NCBI RefSeq assembly: GCF_014673495.1
Contig: NZ_CP051006.1
Span: forward strand, 6,936,001 to 7,000,000
From: Streptomyces griseofuscus
GTDB taxonomy: Bacteria; Actinomycetota; Actinomycetes; Streptomycetales; Streptomycetaceae
Direction of reading: 5' to 3'
Length of the DNA: 64,000 bases
Made by a program: the position numbers and the translations under genes. Below are positions 41,101 through 52,770 of the stretch, piece after piece. Within the stretch, counting starts at the first letter, position 1, and each line of letters starts with the position of its first letter. Below the pieces are notes generated by a model. The model saw nothing but the letters and a program-made list of their open reading frames with translations. It was not told where the DNA came from and ran no database searches.

Positions 41101-42766
41101 CGCGGAGACCGACACGCCCAAGGCGTCGCTGCCCGCCCTGCGCGAGGCGTACCGGGCCGCGTCCCAGGTGTACGAGAAGGTCGGCGTCGGCGCCGATCTG
41201 CGCGCCGAGCAGGCCCGCGCCGAGAGCGACGAGAGCGCCGCCCGTGCCGAACTGGACCGGCTCAGCAACAAGGTCCGCACCCGCGCCGAGCAGCTCCTCC
41301 AGTCGCCCGACGGCTCCGACGGGCCCTCCCGGCAGGCGGCCGCCGCCCGCGCCGAGGAACTGGTGCAGCTCCTGGAGACCCGGATGTCCACCGCGAGCGA
41401 GCAGCTCGGCCGGCTGCGCGGCGAGGCCGAGCGGCACGCCCCCGAGGACGGCGAGGCGCACACCGAGCTGCCCGCGGACCAGGTGCCGCGCGACGCCGAG
41501 CACGCCCAGGTCCTGCTGCGCACCGCGACCACCGAACTGGCCGCCCGTACCGAGGCGTTGGCGCAGGCCCGCGACGCGCACGGCGAACTGCTGGCCGCCC
41601 ATCGCGCCGCCGAGGACGCGGCCGGCGGCTTCGACGAGATCGCCGCGATGCTCCGCGACCTGCTGCGCGAACAGGCCGGCGAGGAGGAGCCGGAGGAGAC
41701 CGAGCCCTACCCCGGCGATCTGGAGGAGGCACGGCAGTCCGCGGCCGAGGCCCGCCGCTCGCTGCGCGGCTGCGCCGCCGACCTGTCCGCCGCCGAGGCC
41801 GGTGTGCGCGAGGCGAGCGATGTACTGGTCCGGCACGCCAACTCCACGCGTTACGAGCAGGTCCGCACCCCCGCCCGGCAGCAGATCCGCGAGCTGCCCG
41901 CCGCCGCGCTGCCCGAGCACGCGCAGAAGTGGGCGGACGCCTTCGCGCCCCGGCTGCGGGTCCTCACCGACGAGCTGGCCCAGCTGGAGCGCAATCGCGA
42001 CTCGATCGTGGACCGGCTGCGCGGCCTCGTGGAGTCGGCCCTGGCCACCCTGCGCTCCGCCCAGCGGCTCTCCCGGCTCCCCGAGGGACTCGGCGAGTGG
42101 TCGGGTCAGGAGTTCCTGCGCATCCGCTTCGAGGAACCCGACCAGGCCACGCTCACCGAACGGCTCGGGGAGGTCATCGACGAGGCCACCCGCGCCGCCG
42201 TCAAGAAGAACTCCGACATGCGGCGCGACGGCATGTCCCTGCTGCTGCGCGGGGTCGCGTCGGCCCTGGAGCCCAAGGGCGTGGCCGTCGAGATCCTCAA
42301 GCCCGACGCGGTGCTGCGCGCCGAGCGGGTCCCCGTCGGGCAGATGGGCGACGTCTTCTCCGGCGGCCAGCTGCTCACCGCGGCCATCGCCCTGTACTGC
42401 ACCATGGCCGCGCTGCGCTCGAACGACCGGGGCCGCGACAAGCACCGGCACGCGGGCACGCTGTTCCTGGACAACCCCATCGGCCGCGCCAACGCGACCT
42501 ACCTCCTGGAACTCCAGCGAGCCGTCTCCGACGCCCTCGGCGTCCAGCTCCTGTACACCACGGGCCTGTTCGACACCACGGCCCTGGCCGAGTTCCCGCT
42601 GGTCATCCGGTTGCGCAATGACGCGGACCTGCGGGCGGGGCTGAAGTACATCAGCGTCGAGGAACACCTGCGCCCCGGCCTGCCCCAGCAGCCGCAGGCG
42701 GGGGAGACGGTGCACAGCGAGATCACCGCCACCAGGATGTTCAAGAAGCCGGCGGTCAACGCGTAG
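38123..42766 (+). CDS. SMC/MukB-like coiled-coil ATPase
   Basis: A 1547-residue protein with the SMC layout. The N-terminal head has a P-loop VLFLENGGGKSVLLKLIF (Lys-Ser at residues 69-70). A long Ala/Glu/Arg coiled coil covers about 300-640. A compact central region at about 665-830 (ILGALGDGGLLPPGPDVLATVEFLGEHGIPALPGWRYLAQ) would be the hinge, and a second coil runs to about 1350. The C-terminal head has the signature FSGGQ (1412-1416) and Walker B TLFLDNPIG (Asp 1450). Residue 1451 is Asn where the catalytic Glu is usual. The N-terminal ~300 residues also show a MukB-like extended head. Together with the two preceding genes it forms a MukBEF/Mks/Jet-like set. Confidence 0.82.
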   Translation: MYELSRVRLYSIGPAGARYADTVLDLRGVGEPVPDPAPTQAEFFAEEPSGPPRRPAPAGVLFLENGGGKSVLLKLIFSVMLPGHRNTLGGASSGVLRKFLLADDCGHVALEWQHVQTGECVVVGKVSEWRGRQVSNDPRKFAEAWYSFRPGPGLSLDNLPVAESTAVRPAAEGASGAQGRRRTMKGFRDALTEGGKAYPHLEVHWEEIHERWTEHLGDLGLDPELFRYQREMNADEGEAAGLFAVKKDSDFTDLLLRAVTDTRDTDGLADLVSGFGNKLGRRAELIAERDFTAGSVDLLGRIVEAADTRGRARDIHAGAERRTRTLARRLSARAVQERIRAADLAQRVTAAAYAVTHSEGARERSSLVAAELAYRHASLALAAAEKAAAAQKRELADARTLHSAWQAAEAVLRHRAAADRVARVSAAIQEAERDAAPALAARAKAAVELVRALHAAAGSAEDLANEGEERSAALQEAGDAAHRDSTAAATEAQRARSEAGHLRQRLSEVEQETAEAVRAGWLDDSAPDADPARAALAASDAEKTTVAAWDTAREAARAATEHARETAAAESRAELTAARAADAAAAAERSHEAERRLADALAAEERLAELLGLPGTAPRAGLPAQRTDDTDGAPRADQDGLPAGPLTAAELDRCADELRSLLDNAVTTAERQLFDLRTAAADDSRILGALGDGGLLPPGPDVLATVEFLGEHGIPALPGWRYLAQAVDPADHARVLAARPELVDGVIITDPDTHARAREALADAALLPRSAVAVGTAAALLAPTPAEGTAPDGVFLVPPNPAMHDEHAADEERQTLRARATERDEEIRTLAARLGKDRELAARLTSWRTGCPAGRLAELARAAEEARAFAEESEAELAEARTLRAEAEESAAEAVRLRDERQEAAQKARRAADALAGLAFRLRERAGWQARLRELADEATESEARAQTCLERARAADEDRRAAQRAADDARRTARALRAERAEIAGAPDDVPVAETDTPKASLPALREAYRAASQVYEKVGVGADLRAEQARAESDESAARAELDRLSNKVRTRAEQLLQSPDGSDGPSRQAAAARAEELVQLLETRMSTASEQLGRLRGEAERHAPEDGEAHTELPADQVPRDAEHAQVLLRTATTELAARTEALAQARDAHGELLAAHRAAEDAAGGFDEIAAMLRDLLREQAGEEEPEETEPYPGDLEEARQSAAEARRSLRGCAADLSAAEAGVREASDVLVRHANSTRYEQVRTPARQQIRELPAAALPEHAQKWADAFAPRLRVLTDELAQLERNRDSIVDRLRGLVESALATLRSAQRLSRLPEGLGEWSGQEFLRIRFEEPDQATLTERLGEVIDEATRAAVKKNSDMRRDGMSLLLRGVASALEPKGVAVEILKPDAVLRAERVPVGQMGDVFSGGQLLTAAIALYCTMAALRSNDRGRDKHRHAGTLFLDNPIGRANATYLLELQRAVSDALGVQLLYTTGLFDTTALAEFPLVIRLRNDADLRAGLKYISVEEHLRPGLPQQPQAGETVHSEITATRMFKKPAVNA

Positions 42767-42789
42767 TGGCGCGGGGGGCCGCCCGGCCG

Positions 42790-42806
42790 GCCCGCAGCGC
42801 GCGGGC
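42790..42806. terminator. short hairpin between convergent genes
   Basis: GCCCGC (42790-42795) pairs with GCGGGC (42801-42806) around a 5-base loop, between the SMC gene and the convergent IclR gene. A weak terminator at best. Confidence 0.35.
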
Positions 42807-42826
42807 AGCCTCCCGGTGGCCGCAGC

Positions 42827-43606
42827 TCAGAAGCCGTACCCCATGCGGCGGGACAGCTCCGTGCCCGCCGCGACCGTGCGCCGGGCCACCTCCGTCAGCC
42901 GGTCCCGGTTCAGCCGGTACACCGGGCCGGAGACGCTGATCGCCGCGATCACCTCGCCGTCGTGCGCCCGCACCGGCGCGGCCACCGCGGCGAGGCCCGG
43001 CTCCAGCTCCTCGACCGTCACGCCGTGGCCCCGCTCCACCACGCGGTCCAGCTCGGCCCGCAGCGTCCCGGCGTCGGTGACGGTGCGTTCGGTGAACCGG
43101 GGCAGGGGCCGCGCGAGCAGGCTCTCGCGCGCGGCGGGCGGCAGATGCGCGAGCAGCACCTTGCCGCTGGAGGTGGCGTGCAGCGGGGTGCGCCGGCCCA
43201 GCCAGTTCTGCGCGGCCACCGAGGCCGTGCCCCGGGCCTGCATGATGTTGACGGCGGCGTCCTCGTCCAGCACCGCGAGATTCACGGTCTCCCCCAGCTC
43301 GTCGGCGACCTCGCGGCAGATCGGGACGCCCTCCTGGGAGATGTCCAGCCGCACCGCGGCCGCCCCGGCCAGCCGCAGCACACCGGCGCCCAGGTAGTAC
43401 TTGCCGCGATCCTTCGCCTGCGCCACCAGCCCCCGGTGCTCCAGCACACCGAGCAGCCGGAACGCCGTGGACTTGTGCACCGCCAGCTCGGTGGCGATCT
43501 CGGTGACGCCCGCCTCGCCGTCCCGGGCGAGGATCTCCAGCACGCTCACGGCGCGGTCCACCGACTGCACCGCGCCGGCCGACTGCTGCTTCTGCGCGTG
43601 GGCCAT
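42827..43606 (-). CDS. IclR-family transcriptional regulator
   Basis: A 259-residue regulator. The N-terminal winged helix (QSVDRAVSVLEILARDGEAGVTEIATELAVHKSTAFRLLGVLEHRGLV) is followed by the IclR effector domain with ETVNLAVLDEDAAVNIMQARGTASVAAQNWLGRRTPLHATSSGKVLLAHL and GHGVTVEELEPGLAAVAAPVRAHDGEVIAAISVSGP. Ligands of the family are small organic acids. It is not next to a catabolic operon here, so its target is unknown; the convergent SMC gene is unlikely to be one. It starts at the ATG at 43606, with GGTGGGAGCCC upstream. Confidence 0.93.
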   Translation of the reverse strand: MAHAQKQQSAGAVQSVDRAVSVLEILARDGEAGVTEIATELAVHKSTAFRLLGVLEHRGLVAQAKDRGKYYLGAGVLRLAGAAAVRLDISQEGVPICREVADELGETVNLAVLDEDAAVNIMQARGTASVAAQNWLGRRTPLHATSSGKVLLAHLPPAARESLLARPLPRFTERTVTDAGTLRAELDRVVERGHGVTVEELEPGLAAVAAPVRAHDGEVIAAISVSGPVYRLNRDRLTEVARRTVAAGTELSRRMGYGF

Positions 43607-43767
43607 GGCTGGGCTCCCACCACCTGTCGGCCGGTCCGGAATCTGTTGCGCACGCCGCTCATGTCCGCGCCATACGAAACATCATCGTAGCGAAGTGGCC
43701 GATTCCAGCCGGTGGCCGAGCGGATTCCGACTCGCGGTGCGACTCGCGTCCCGGCTCGCGGTTCGGC

Positions 43768-44208
43768 TCAGGGGTGCGACAGCTGCCCCGCGCCGCCCCG
43801 CCGCCGTATCCGCTCCTGCTCCCGCAGCGCCCGCCGCTCCGCACGCCGGCGCGCCCGCCGCTCCCGGCGCAGCGCGCGAGCCGTGCTGCTGGGCTCGGAG
43901 AGCACGCCGTACCGCTGGTTCCACACCTGGCGGGTCACCCAGACGTCGACCACGGCCCAGGTGGCCACCACGGTGCTCACCACGCTGCTGATCACCATCG
44001 GGAAGGCGGGCCAGGACTCCGCCATGGTGCACAGGAACGCCACCATCGCCTCTATCAGCGTGACCGAGATGATGATCAGCGCCCGCACCGCCGCCGTCCG
44101 CACCGGATCGGGCAGCGGATGCCGCCGCGCGGGCTCCTCGACCCACAAGGGCCGGTGTTCGCGCTGTATCCCGTACCGCTCCGCAGTGCCCTTCACCGTG
44201 TCACTCAC
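43768..44208 (-). CDS. small two-helix membrane protein
   Basis: A 146-residue protein. A hydrophilic N-terminus (VSDTVKGTAERYGIQREHRP) is followed by two membrane helices (VRALIIISVTLIEAMVAFLCTMAESW and FPMVISSVVSTVVATWAVVDVWV). The C-terminus is extremely Arg-rich and basic (ALRRERRARRRAERRALREQERIRRRGG), suggesting a cytoplasmic tail binding membrane phospholipid, DNA or RNA. The GTG at 44208 is the first start past the divergent region; longer in-frame starts run into unlike sequence. Function unknown. It is divergent from the conservon. Confidence 0.7.
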   Translation of the reverse strand: MSDTVKGTAERYGIQREHRPLWVEEPARRHPLPDPVRTAAVRALIIISVTLIEAMVAFLCTMAESWPAFPMVISSVVSTVVATWAVVDVWVTRQVWNQRYGVLSEPSSTARALRRERRARRRAERRALREQERIRRRGGAGQLSHP

Positions 44209-44608
44209 TCCCCACCGCCCGAGGGCCCCTCGCCCCGAAGCCCCGACTCCCCAGTAGCTGCCCGGCTTGCGCGGATTTACGCGGCCGGGACGCGGGACGG
44301 GGCTTCCGCGGCCCAATCCGCCCCCAACTCCCGTAGAGAAGGACGAACAAGACCCCGCGAAGATTCCCGCCTTGGGAAAAATTCCAGCCAACCGCCATTC
44401 CCCGCCATGGTGTCCGGCTCCGGGGTACCCGCCGGATCGCGGTGGCAATCTCCCGCAATGCCCGGACAACTCGCCCCGTACCGCCGCCGCTGAGGAAGTT
44501 CACCTTCCGGACATGCCTTCGAGTTACCTGTATGGCGGTAGTAGGCTCGCGCCGTTTGTTGACGCACATGCGCACCCCCGGCCCGCGGGGGTCGAGCTGG
44601 GGGAGGCC
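44209..44608. other. divergent region upstream of the conservon
   Basis: About 400 bases between a minus-strand membrane-protein gene and cvnA. Contents: a hairpin around 44260-44290 (CCCGGC and GCCGGG arms) and a promoter candidate at 44518-44547. The stretch is less GC-rich than the genes on either side. No gene is visible. Confidence 0.5.
44518..44547 (+). promoter_or_regulatory. candidate promoter of the conservon
   Basis: TTCGAG (44518-44523) and TAGGCT (44542-44547) are separated by 18 bases, an HrdB-type pattern. The start would be near 44554, about 55 bases before the cvnA ATG. Confidence 0.4.
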
Positions 44609-47548
44609 ATGCGCTTTCGCGGGAAGTCGATCCGCCGGAAGATCGTGGCGCTGCTTCTCGTGCCGCTGCTGTCCCTGACCGCCATCTGGGGTTTCGCGAC
44701 GGTGGTCACGGGCCGTGACGTGGCCCAGCTCTTCCGGGTCTCCGATGTCATGCAGAACATCGGCTATCCCACCGAGGACACCGTCCGCGTGCTCGAACAG
44801 GAGCGCCGCCAGACCCTCGTCTACCTCGCCGACCCGCGCGCCGCCGACTCCCTGTCGGCGCTCCAGCGCACCCGCACGGCCAGCGACCGTGCGATCGCGA
44901 AGGTCCGCGAGAACGCGCGGAAGCGCCATCTGCGCAACGGCCTCGGCGCCCAGGGCAGCGAACACCTCACCGCCGTCCTGAACGCCTTCAGCGGCCTGGA
45001 CTCGCTGCGCCACAGCGTCGAGGGCGGCACCATCAGCCGCGCCCAGGCACTCGACCTCTACAACCGCCTGATCGACCCCTGCTACTCGCTGCTCGCCGGG
45101 CTCGACGGCATCGACGACGTCGAGATGGACAAGCAGTCGCACGCCCTGGTCAACCTCACCCGCGCCCGTGAACTGCTCTCCCGGGAGGACGCCCTGCTCG
45201 GCTCCTCCCTGGTGGTGGGCCGCCTCACCCGCGAGGAGATCCGCGAGATCTCCGACCTCGTCGCCCAGCGCACCCTGCTGTACGACATCAGCCTCCCGCA
45301 GCTGCCCGCCTCCGAACGCGAGCGCTACGAACGGTTCTGGGACAACGCCGGTACCGCCCCGCTGCGTTCGGCCGAGCAGTCCGTCATCGAGCACGGCTCC
45401 GGCACCCCCGACGGTGTCACCGCCAAGAGCTGGGACTCCGCCGCGGGCAACGCCCTGGCCGACCTCGGCACCCTGGATGACCGGGCGGGCGACCGCTTCC
45501 AGGACCGTATGCACCCCGTCGCCATGCGGGTCATCGCCCAGGGCGCCGTCGCGGGACTGCTCGGACTGCTCGCCCTGCTCTTCTCCCTCGTCCTGTCCGT
45601 CCGGATCGGCCGCGGCCTCATCCGCGACCTGCGCCGGCTGCGCCTGGAGGCGCACGAGGCGTCCGGCGTCCGGCTGCCCGGCCTGATGCGCCGCCTGTCG
45701 GTCGGCGAACAGATCGACGTGGAGACCGAGGTGCCGCGCCTGGAGTACGACCAGAACGAGATCGGCGAGGTCGGACAGGCCCTCAACACCCTCCAGCGGG
45801 CCGCCGTCGAGGCCGCCGTCAAACAGTCCGAGCTGCGCGCCGGAGTCTCCGAGGTCTTCGTCAACCTCGCCCGCCGCAGCCAGGTGCTGCTGCACAAGCA
45901 GCTCACCCTCCTCGACACCATGGAACGCCGCACCGAGGACACCGACGAACTCGCCGACCTCTTCCGCCTGGACCACCTCACCACCCGGATGCGCCGGCAC
46001 GCCGAGGGCCTGGTGATCCTCTCCGGCGCGGCGCCCTCCCGGCAGTGGCGCCGCCCCGTGCAGCTGATGGACGTGGTCCGCGCCGCCGTCGCCGAGGTCG
46101 AGGACTACGAACGGGTCGAGGTACGACGCCTGCCGCGGGTCGCCGTGACCGGCCCGGCCGTCGCCGACCTCACCCATCTCGTGGCCGAACTCCTGGAGAA
46201 CGCCACGGTGTTCTCGCCGCCGCACACCGCCGTCCAGGTCATCGGCGAGCGGGTCGCCAACGGCTTCACCCTGGAGATACACGACCGGGGACTCGGCATG
46301 ACCCCCGAGGCGCTGCTGGACAACAACCTGCGCCTGGCCGAGACCCCCGAGTTCGAACTCTCCGACACCGACCGGCTCGGCCTGTTCGTGGTCAGCCGGC
46401 TCGCCCAGCGCCAGAACGTGCGCGTCTCCCTCCAGCCCTCGCCCTACGGCGGCACCACCGCGATCGTGTTCATCCCCGACGCGCTGCTCAGCGACGAGGT
46501 CCCGGACACCAACGGCATCGGCTTCCGGCTCGACCGCGAGCGCACCGCGAAGAACTCCGGGCGCGCCGCCGGCGGCTCCCGGGCCCCGCTGCCGCTCTCC
46601 GGCCTGTCCACCACCGTCCTGGACGGCCCCGTGGAACTGGAGGCGCCCGTCGACCTCGACGCTCTGGACGACTTCCCCGGCGCCCTGCCGGACGAGGACA
46701 GCGAGCGCGGCGGCCTCTTCCGCCACCGCCGCGCCCTGACCCGGGGCGGGGACGACGGCCCCGCGCAGGAGCCGGGCGACGACCGTCCGGCGGACCGCCC
46801 GGCGGGGGAGGAGACCGGCGAGCACGGACTCGTACCGCTGCCGCGCCGCCAGCCGCCCAAGCTGGTCAGCTCGCACGGCAAACCGGTCACCGATCAGCGC
46901 GCCCACCGCTCCGAGCCCGGCCGTCGCAACCCGACGGACCCGGCCGACCGCGCGACCGGGGAGTCGTACGGCTCCGACACGGACGCGTCCGGCACCGCCG
47001 AGGACGCGTACGGCGCCGACCTGGACACCCACGGCACCGATCGCGAGGCGCAGCGCGCCGACCGCGAGCCGCACCGGGGCGGGCCGGTGGCCCTGCCGCG
47101 CCGGGCGATCACCGCCCCGCGCCCGGCGGAACCGGCCGACCGCCTCGGGGAGGCCGGGACGGCACCGGCCGACGGCCCCGGTACGGCCGCCCGCCCCGGC
47201 ATCCCCTCGCTGCCCCGGCGCACCCGCCCCGCGGCGAGCGCCCCCGGCGGCCCGGGTATCCCCGGCGGCCCCGCCCGCGCACCCCGCGAAGGCGACGGCG
47301 CCGCCGAAGCCGGCGACAGCGCCCTGCCCCGCCGGGTGCGGCAGGCCAGTCTCGCCCCTCAGCTCAGGCAGGACCCCGAACGGCGACCCGGGCGCGGCGA
47401 CGCGCCCACCGACCGGGACGCCGACGAGGTCCGCAGCCGGATGGCCTCGCTCCAGCGCGGCTGGCAGCGCGGCCGGGAGGAGAATGCCACGGGCGAGACT
47501 GCCCGCACCGACACAGCACAAGGAACCACTAAGGGGGACGGTCGATGA
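44609..47548 (+). CDS. cvnA: CvnA-type nitrate/sensor kinase-like protein
   Basis: A 979-residue membrane sensor. TM1 at about 12-32 (KIVALLLVPLLSLTAIWGFATVV), then an extracytoplasmic NIT-like helical domain (YLADPRAADSLSALQRTRTASDRAIAKV ... QRTLLYDISLPQLPASERERY), TM2 at about 310-335 (GAVAGLLGLLALLFSLVLSV), HAMP, then a helical segment LRAGVSEVFVNLARRSQVLLHKQLTLLDTMERR. A HATPase domain follows (LVAELLENATVFSPPHTAVQVIGE, IHDRGLGMTPEALLDNN). A phosphoacceptor His is not obvious, which fits conservon CvnA proteins. The last ~300 residues are low-complexity Pro/Arg/Asp-rich. The start has GGGGGAGG just upstream. Couples by ATGA to cvnB. Confidence 0.92.
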   Translation: MRFRGKSIRRKIVALLLVPLLSLTAIWGFATVVTGRDVAQLFRVSDVMQNIGYPTEDTVRVLEQERRQTLVYLADPRAADSLSALQRTRTASDRAIAKVRENARKRHLRNGLGAQGSEHLTAVLNAFSGLDSLRHSVEGGTISRAQALDLYNRLIDPCYSLLAGLDGIDDVEMDKQSHALVNLTRARELLSREDALLGSSLVVGRLTREEIREISDLVAQRTLLYDISLPQLPASERERYERFWDNAGTAPLRSAEQSVIEHGSGTPDGVTAKSWDSAAGNALADLGTLDDRAGDRFQDRMHPVAMRVIAQGAVAGLLGLLALLFSLVLSVRIGRGLIRDLRRLRLEAHEASGVRLPGLMRRLSVGEQIDVETEVPRLEYDQNEIGEVGQALNTLQRAAVEAAVKQSELRAGVSEVFVNLARRSQVLLHKQLTLLDTMERRTEDTDELADLFRLDHLTTRMRRHAEGLVILSGAAPSRQWRRPVQLMDVVRAAVAEVEDYERVEVRRLPRVAVTGPAVADLTHLVAELLENATVFSPPHTAVQVIGERVANGFTLEIHDRGLGMTPEALLDNNLRLAETPEFELSDTDRLGLFVVSRLAQRQNVRVSLQPSPYGGTTAIVFIPDALLSDEVPDTNGIGFRLDRERTAKNSGRAAGGSRAPLPLSGLSTTVLDGPVELEAPVDLDALDDFPGALPDEDSERGGLFRHRRALTRGGDDGPAQEPGDDRPADRPAGEETGEHGLVPLPRRQPPKLVSSHGKPVTDQRAHRSEPGRRNPTDPADRATGESYGSDTDASGTAEDAYGADLDTHGTDREAQRADREPHRGGPVALPRRAITAPRPAEPADRLGEAGTAPADGPGTAARPGIPSLPRRTRPAASAPGGPGIPGGPARAPREGDGAAEAGDSALPRRVRQASLAPQLRQDPERRPGRGDAPTDRDADEVRSRMASLQRGWQRGREENATGETARTDTAQGTTKGDGR

Positions 47549-47979
47549 CCGCACCGAAGGCGACCGACCACACGGCGACGGGCAACGGGGAGCTGAACTG
47601 GCTCCTGGACGACCTGGTCGACCGCGTCGCCAGCATCCGCAAGGCCGTCATCCTCTCCGGCGACGGACTGGCCACCGGCGTGTCCAAGGACCTGACCAGG
47701 GAGGACGGCGAGCACCTGGCCGCCGTGGCATCCGGCTTCCACAGCCTCGCCAAGGGCGTGGGCCGCCACTTCGACGCGGGCGGCGTCCGTCAGACGGTCG
47801 TCGAGCTGGACGACGCCTTCCTGTTCGTCTCCGCCGCGGGCGACGGCAGCTGTCTGGCCGTCCTGTCCGACGCCGACTCCGATGTCGGCCAGGTCGCCTA
47901 CGAGATGACGCTCCTGGTCAAGCGGGTGGGTGTGCACCTGGGCACCGCCCCGCGCACGGGCCTGCCCGCGGGCGGGTAG
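47545..47979 (+). CDS. cvnB: CvnB-type roadblock/LC7 protein
   Basis: A 144-residue protein of the roadblock/LC7 (MglB-like) family: LNWLLDDLVDRVASIRKAVILSGDGLATGVSKDLTREDGEHLAAVASGFHSLAKGVGRHFDAGGVRQTVVELDDAFLFVSAAGDGSCLAVLSDADSDVGQVAYEMTLLVKRV spans the whole domain. In MglAB the roadblock protein is the GTPase-activating partner of a small GTPase. It starts at the ATGA overlap with cvnA, so it is the second gene of the conservon, and the downstream cvnD GTPase is its natural partner. Confidence 0.95.
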   Translation: MTAPKATDHTATGNGELNWLLDDLVDRVASIRKAVILSGDGLATGVSKDLTREDGEHLAAVASGFHSLAKGVGRHFDAGGVRQTVVELDDAFLFVSAAGDGSCLAVLSDADSDVGQVAYEMTLLVKRVGVHLGTAPRTGLPAGG

Positions 47980-47988
47980 TGGGATGAC

Positions 47989-48384
47989 ATGAGCGAAGAC
48001 GGTCAGGTGAGCAGCCACTGGTTCGACGACGACGCCGGACCGGTCGTCCGTCCGTACGCCATGACGCGCGGCCGTACCACCAGTACGGCCCAGCACCGCC
48101 TCGATCTGATCGCGGTGGTCGTCACGGAGCCCGCGGCCGGGGACCCGGAGACGGATCCGACGCTCTCCCCCGAGCACGTGGACATCGTGGGCCTGTGCCG
48201 CAGCGCCCCGCAGTCGGTCGCCGAGCTGGCCGCGGAACTCGACCTGCCCATCGGCGTCGTGCGGGTTCTCGTCGGCGACCTCGTGCACGCGGAACTCGTC
48301 CATGTCACCCGGCCGGTGCCCCCGGCCGAGCTGCCGGACGAGAGTATTCTGCGCGACGTGATCAACGGCCTGCGGGCACTGTGA
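47989..48384 (+). CDS. cvnC: CvnC-type DUF742 protein
   Basis: A 131-residue protein of the DUF742 family: DAGPVVRPYAMTRGRTTSTAQHRLDLIAVVV is the conserved N-terminal mark, followed by LSPEHVDIVGLCRSAPQSVAELAAELDLPIGVVRVLVGDLVHAELVHV (a winged-helix-like segment) and ILRDVINGLRAL at the end. It starts 9 bases after cvnB. Function unknown. It looks intact. The oxoprolinase-like gene starts 24 bases after it, where cvnD would usually follow directly. Confidence 0.93.
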   Translation: MSEDGQVSSHWFDDDAGPVVRPYAMTRGRTTSTAQHRLDLIAVVVTEPAAGDPETDPTLSPEHVDIVGLCRSAPQSVAELAAELDLPIGVVRVLVGDLVHAELVHVTRPVPPAELPDESILRDVINGLRAL

Positions 48385-48408
48385 CCGGCGCGGAAGCGGA
48401 GTACTGAC

Positions 48409-52126
<3,718 letters not shown>

Positions 52127-52146
<20 letters not shown>

Positions 52147-52732
52147 GCACGGCAATTTCCCGGTCGAGCCCGTCACGCTCAAGATCCTGGTGGCGGGCGG
52201 CTTCGGCGTGGGCAAGACCACCCTGGTCGGCGCGATCAGCGAGATCCGCCCGCTGCGCACCGAGGAGCAGCTCACCGAGGCCGGGCGCCCGGTCGACGAC
52301 ACCAGCGGGGTGGAGGCCAAGAACACCACCACCGTGGCCATGGACTTCGGCCGGATCACCCTGCGCGAGGACCTGGTCCTGTACTTGTTCGGCACGCCCG
52401 GGCAGGAGCGGTTCTGGTTCATGTGGGACGAGCTGTCCGAGGGCGCGCTCGGCGCCGTGGTACTCGCCGACACCCGCCGTCTGGAGGACTCCTTCGCCGC
52501 CGTCGACTACTTCGAGCGGCGCTCCATCCCCTTCCTGGTCGCCGTCAACTGCTTCGACGGCGCCGCCCGTTACCCCTCCGACTCGGTCCGCCAGGCGCTC
52601 GATCTGGACCCCGGGGTGCCCGTGGTGCTGTGCGACGCCCGCGACCGGCAATCGGCCAAGGACGTCCTCATCGACCTCATCGAACACGCCATGCGCTACA
52701 CGGCCGACCACCGCCAGCCGGTGGGCAGCTGA
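52127..52732 (+). CDS. cvnD: CvnD-type GTPase
   Basis: A 201-residue small GTPase: P-loop ILVAGGFGVGKTTLVGAISEI, TTVAMDFGRI, LFGTPGQERFWFMWDELSEGALGAVVLAD (switch II) and VAVNCFDGA (NxxD-like base-recognition motif). It is the conservon ATP/GTP-binding protein that acts downstream of CvnA with the CvnB roadblock protein. The ATG has AGGAG 9 bases upstream. The first 20 bases overlap the 3' end of the oxoprolinase-like gene, so its translation start sits inside that gene. Confidence 0.95.
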
Positions 52733-52770
52733 GGGGAACAGGTCTCAAGTCACTTACATATGGGGGCCGT

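Noticed and set aside
35504..42766. Calling the SMC operon a complete Wadjet (JetABCD) system
   Set aside because: No JetD/Toprim nuclease gene is present on either side, and the small subunits do not clearly match JetA or JetB families, so only a Wadjet/MukBEF-like set is claimed.
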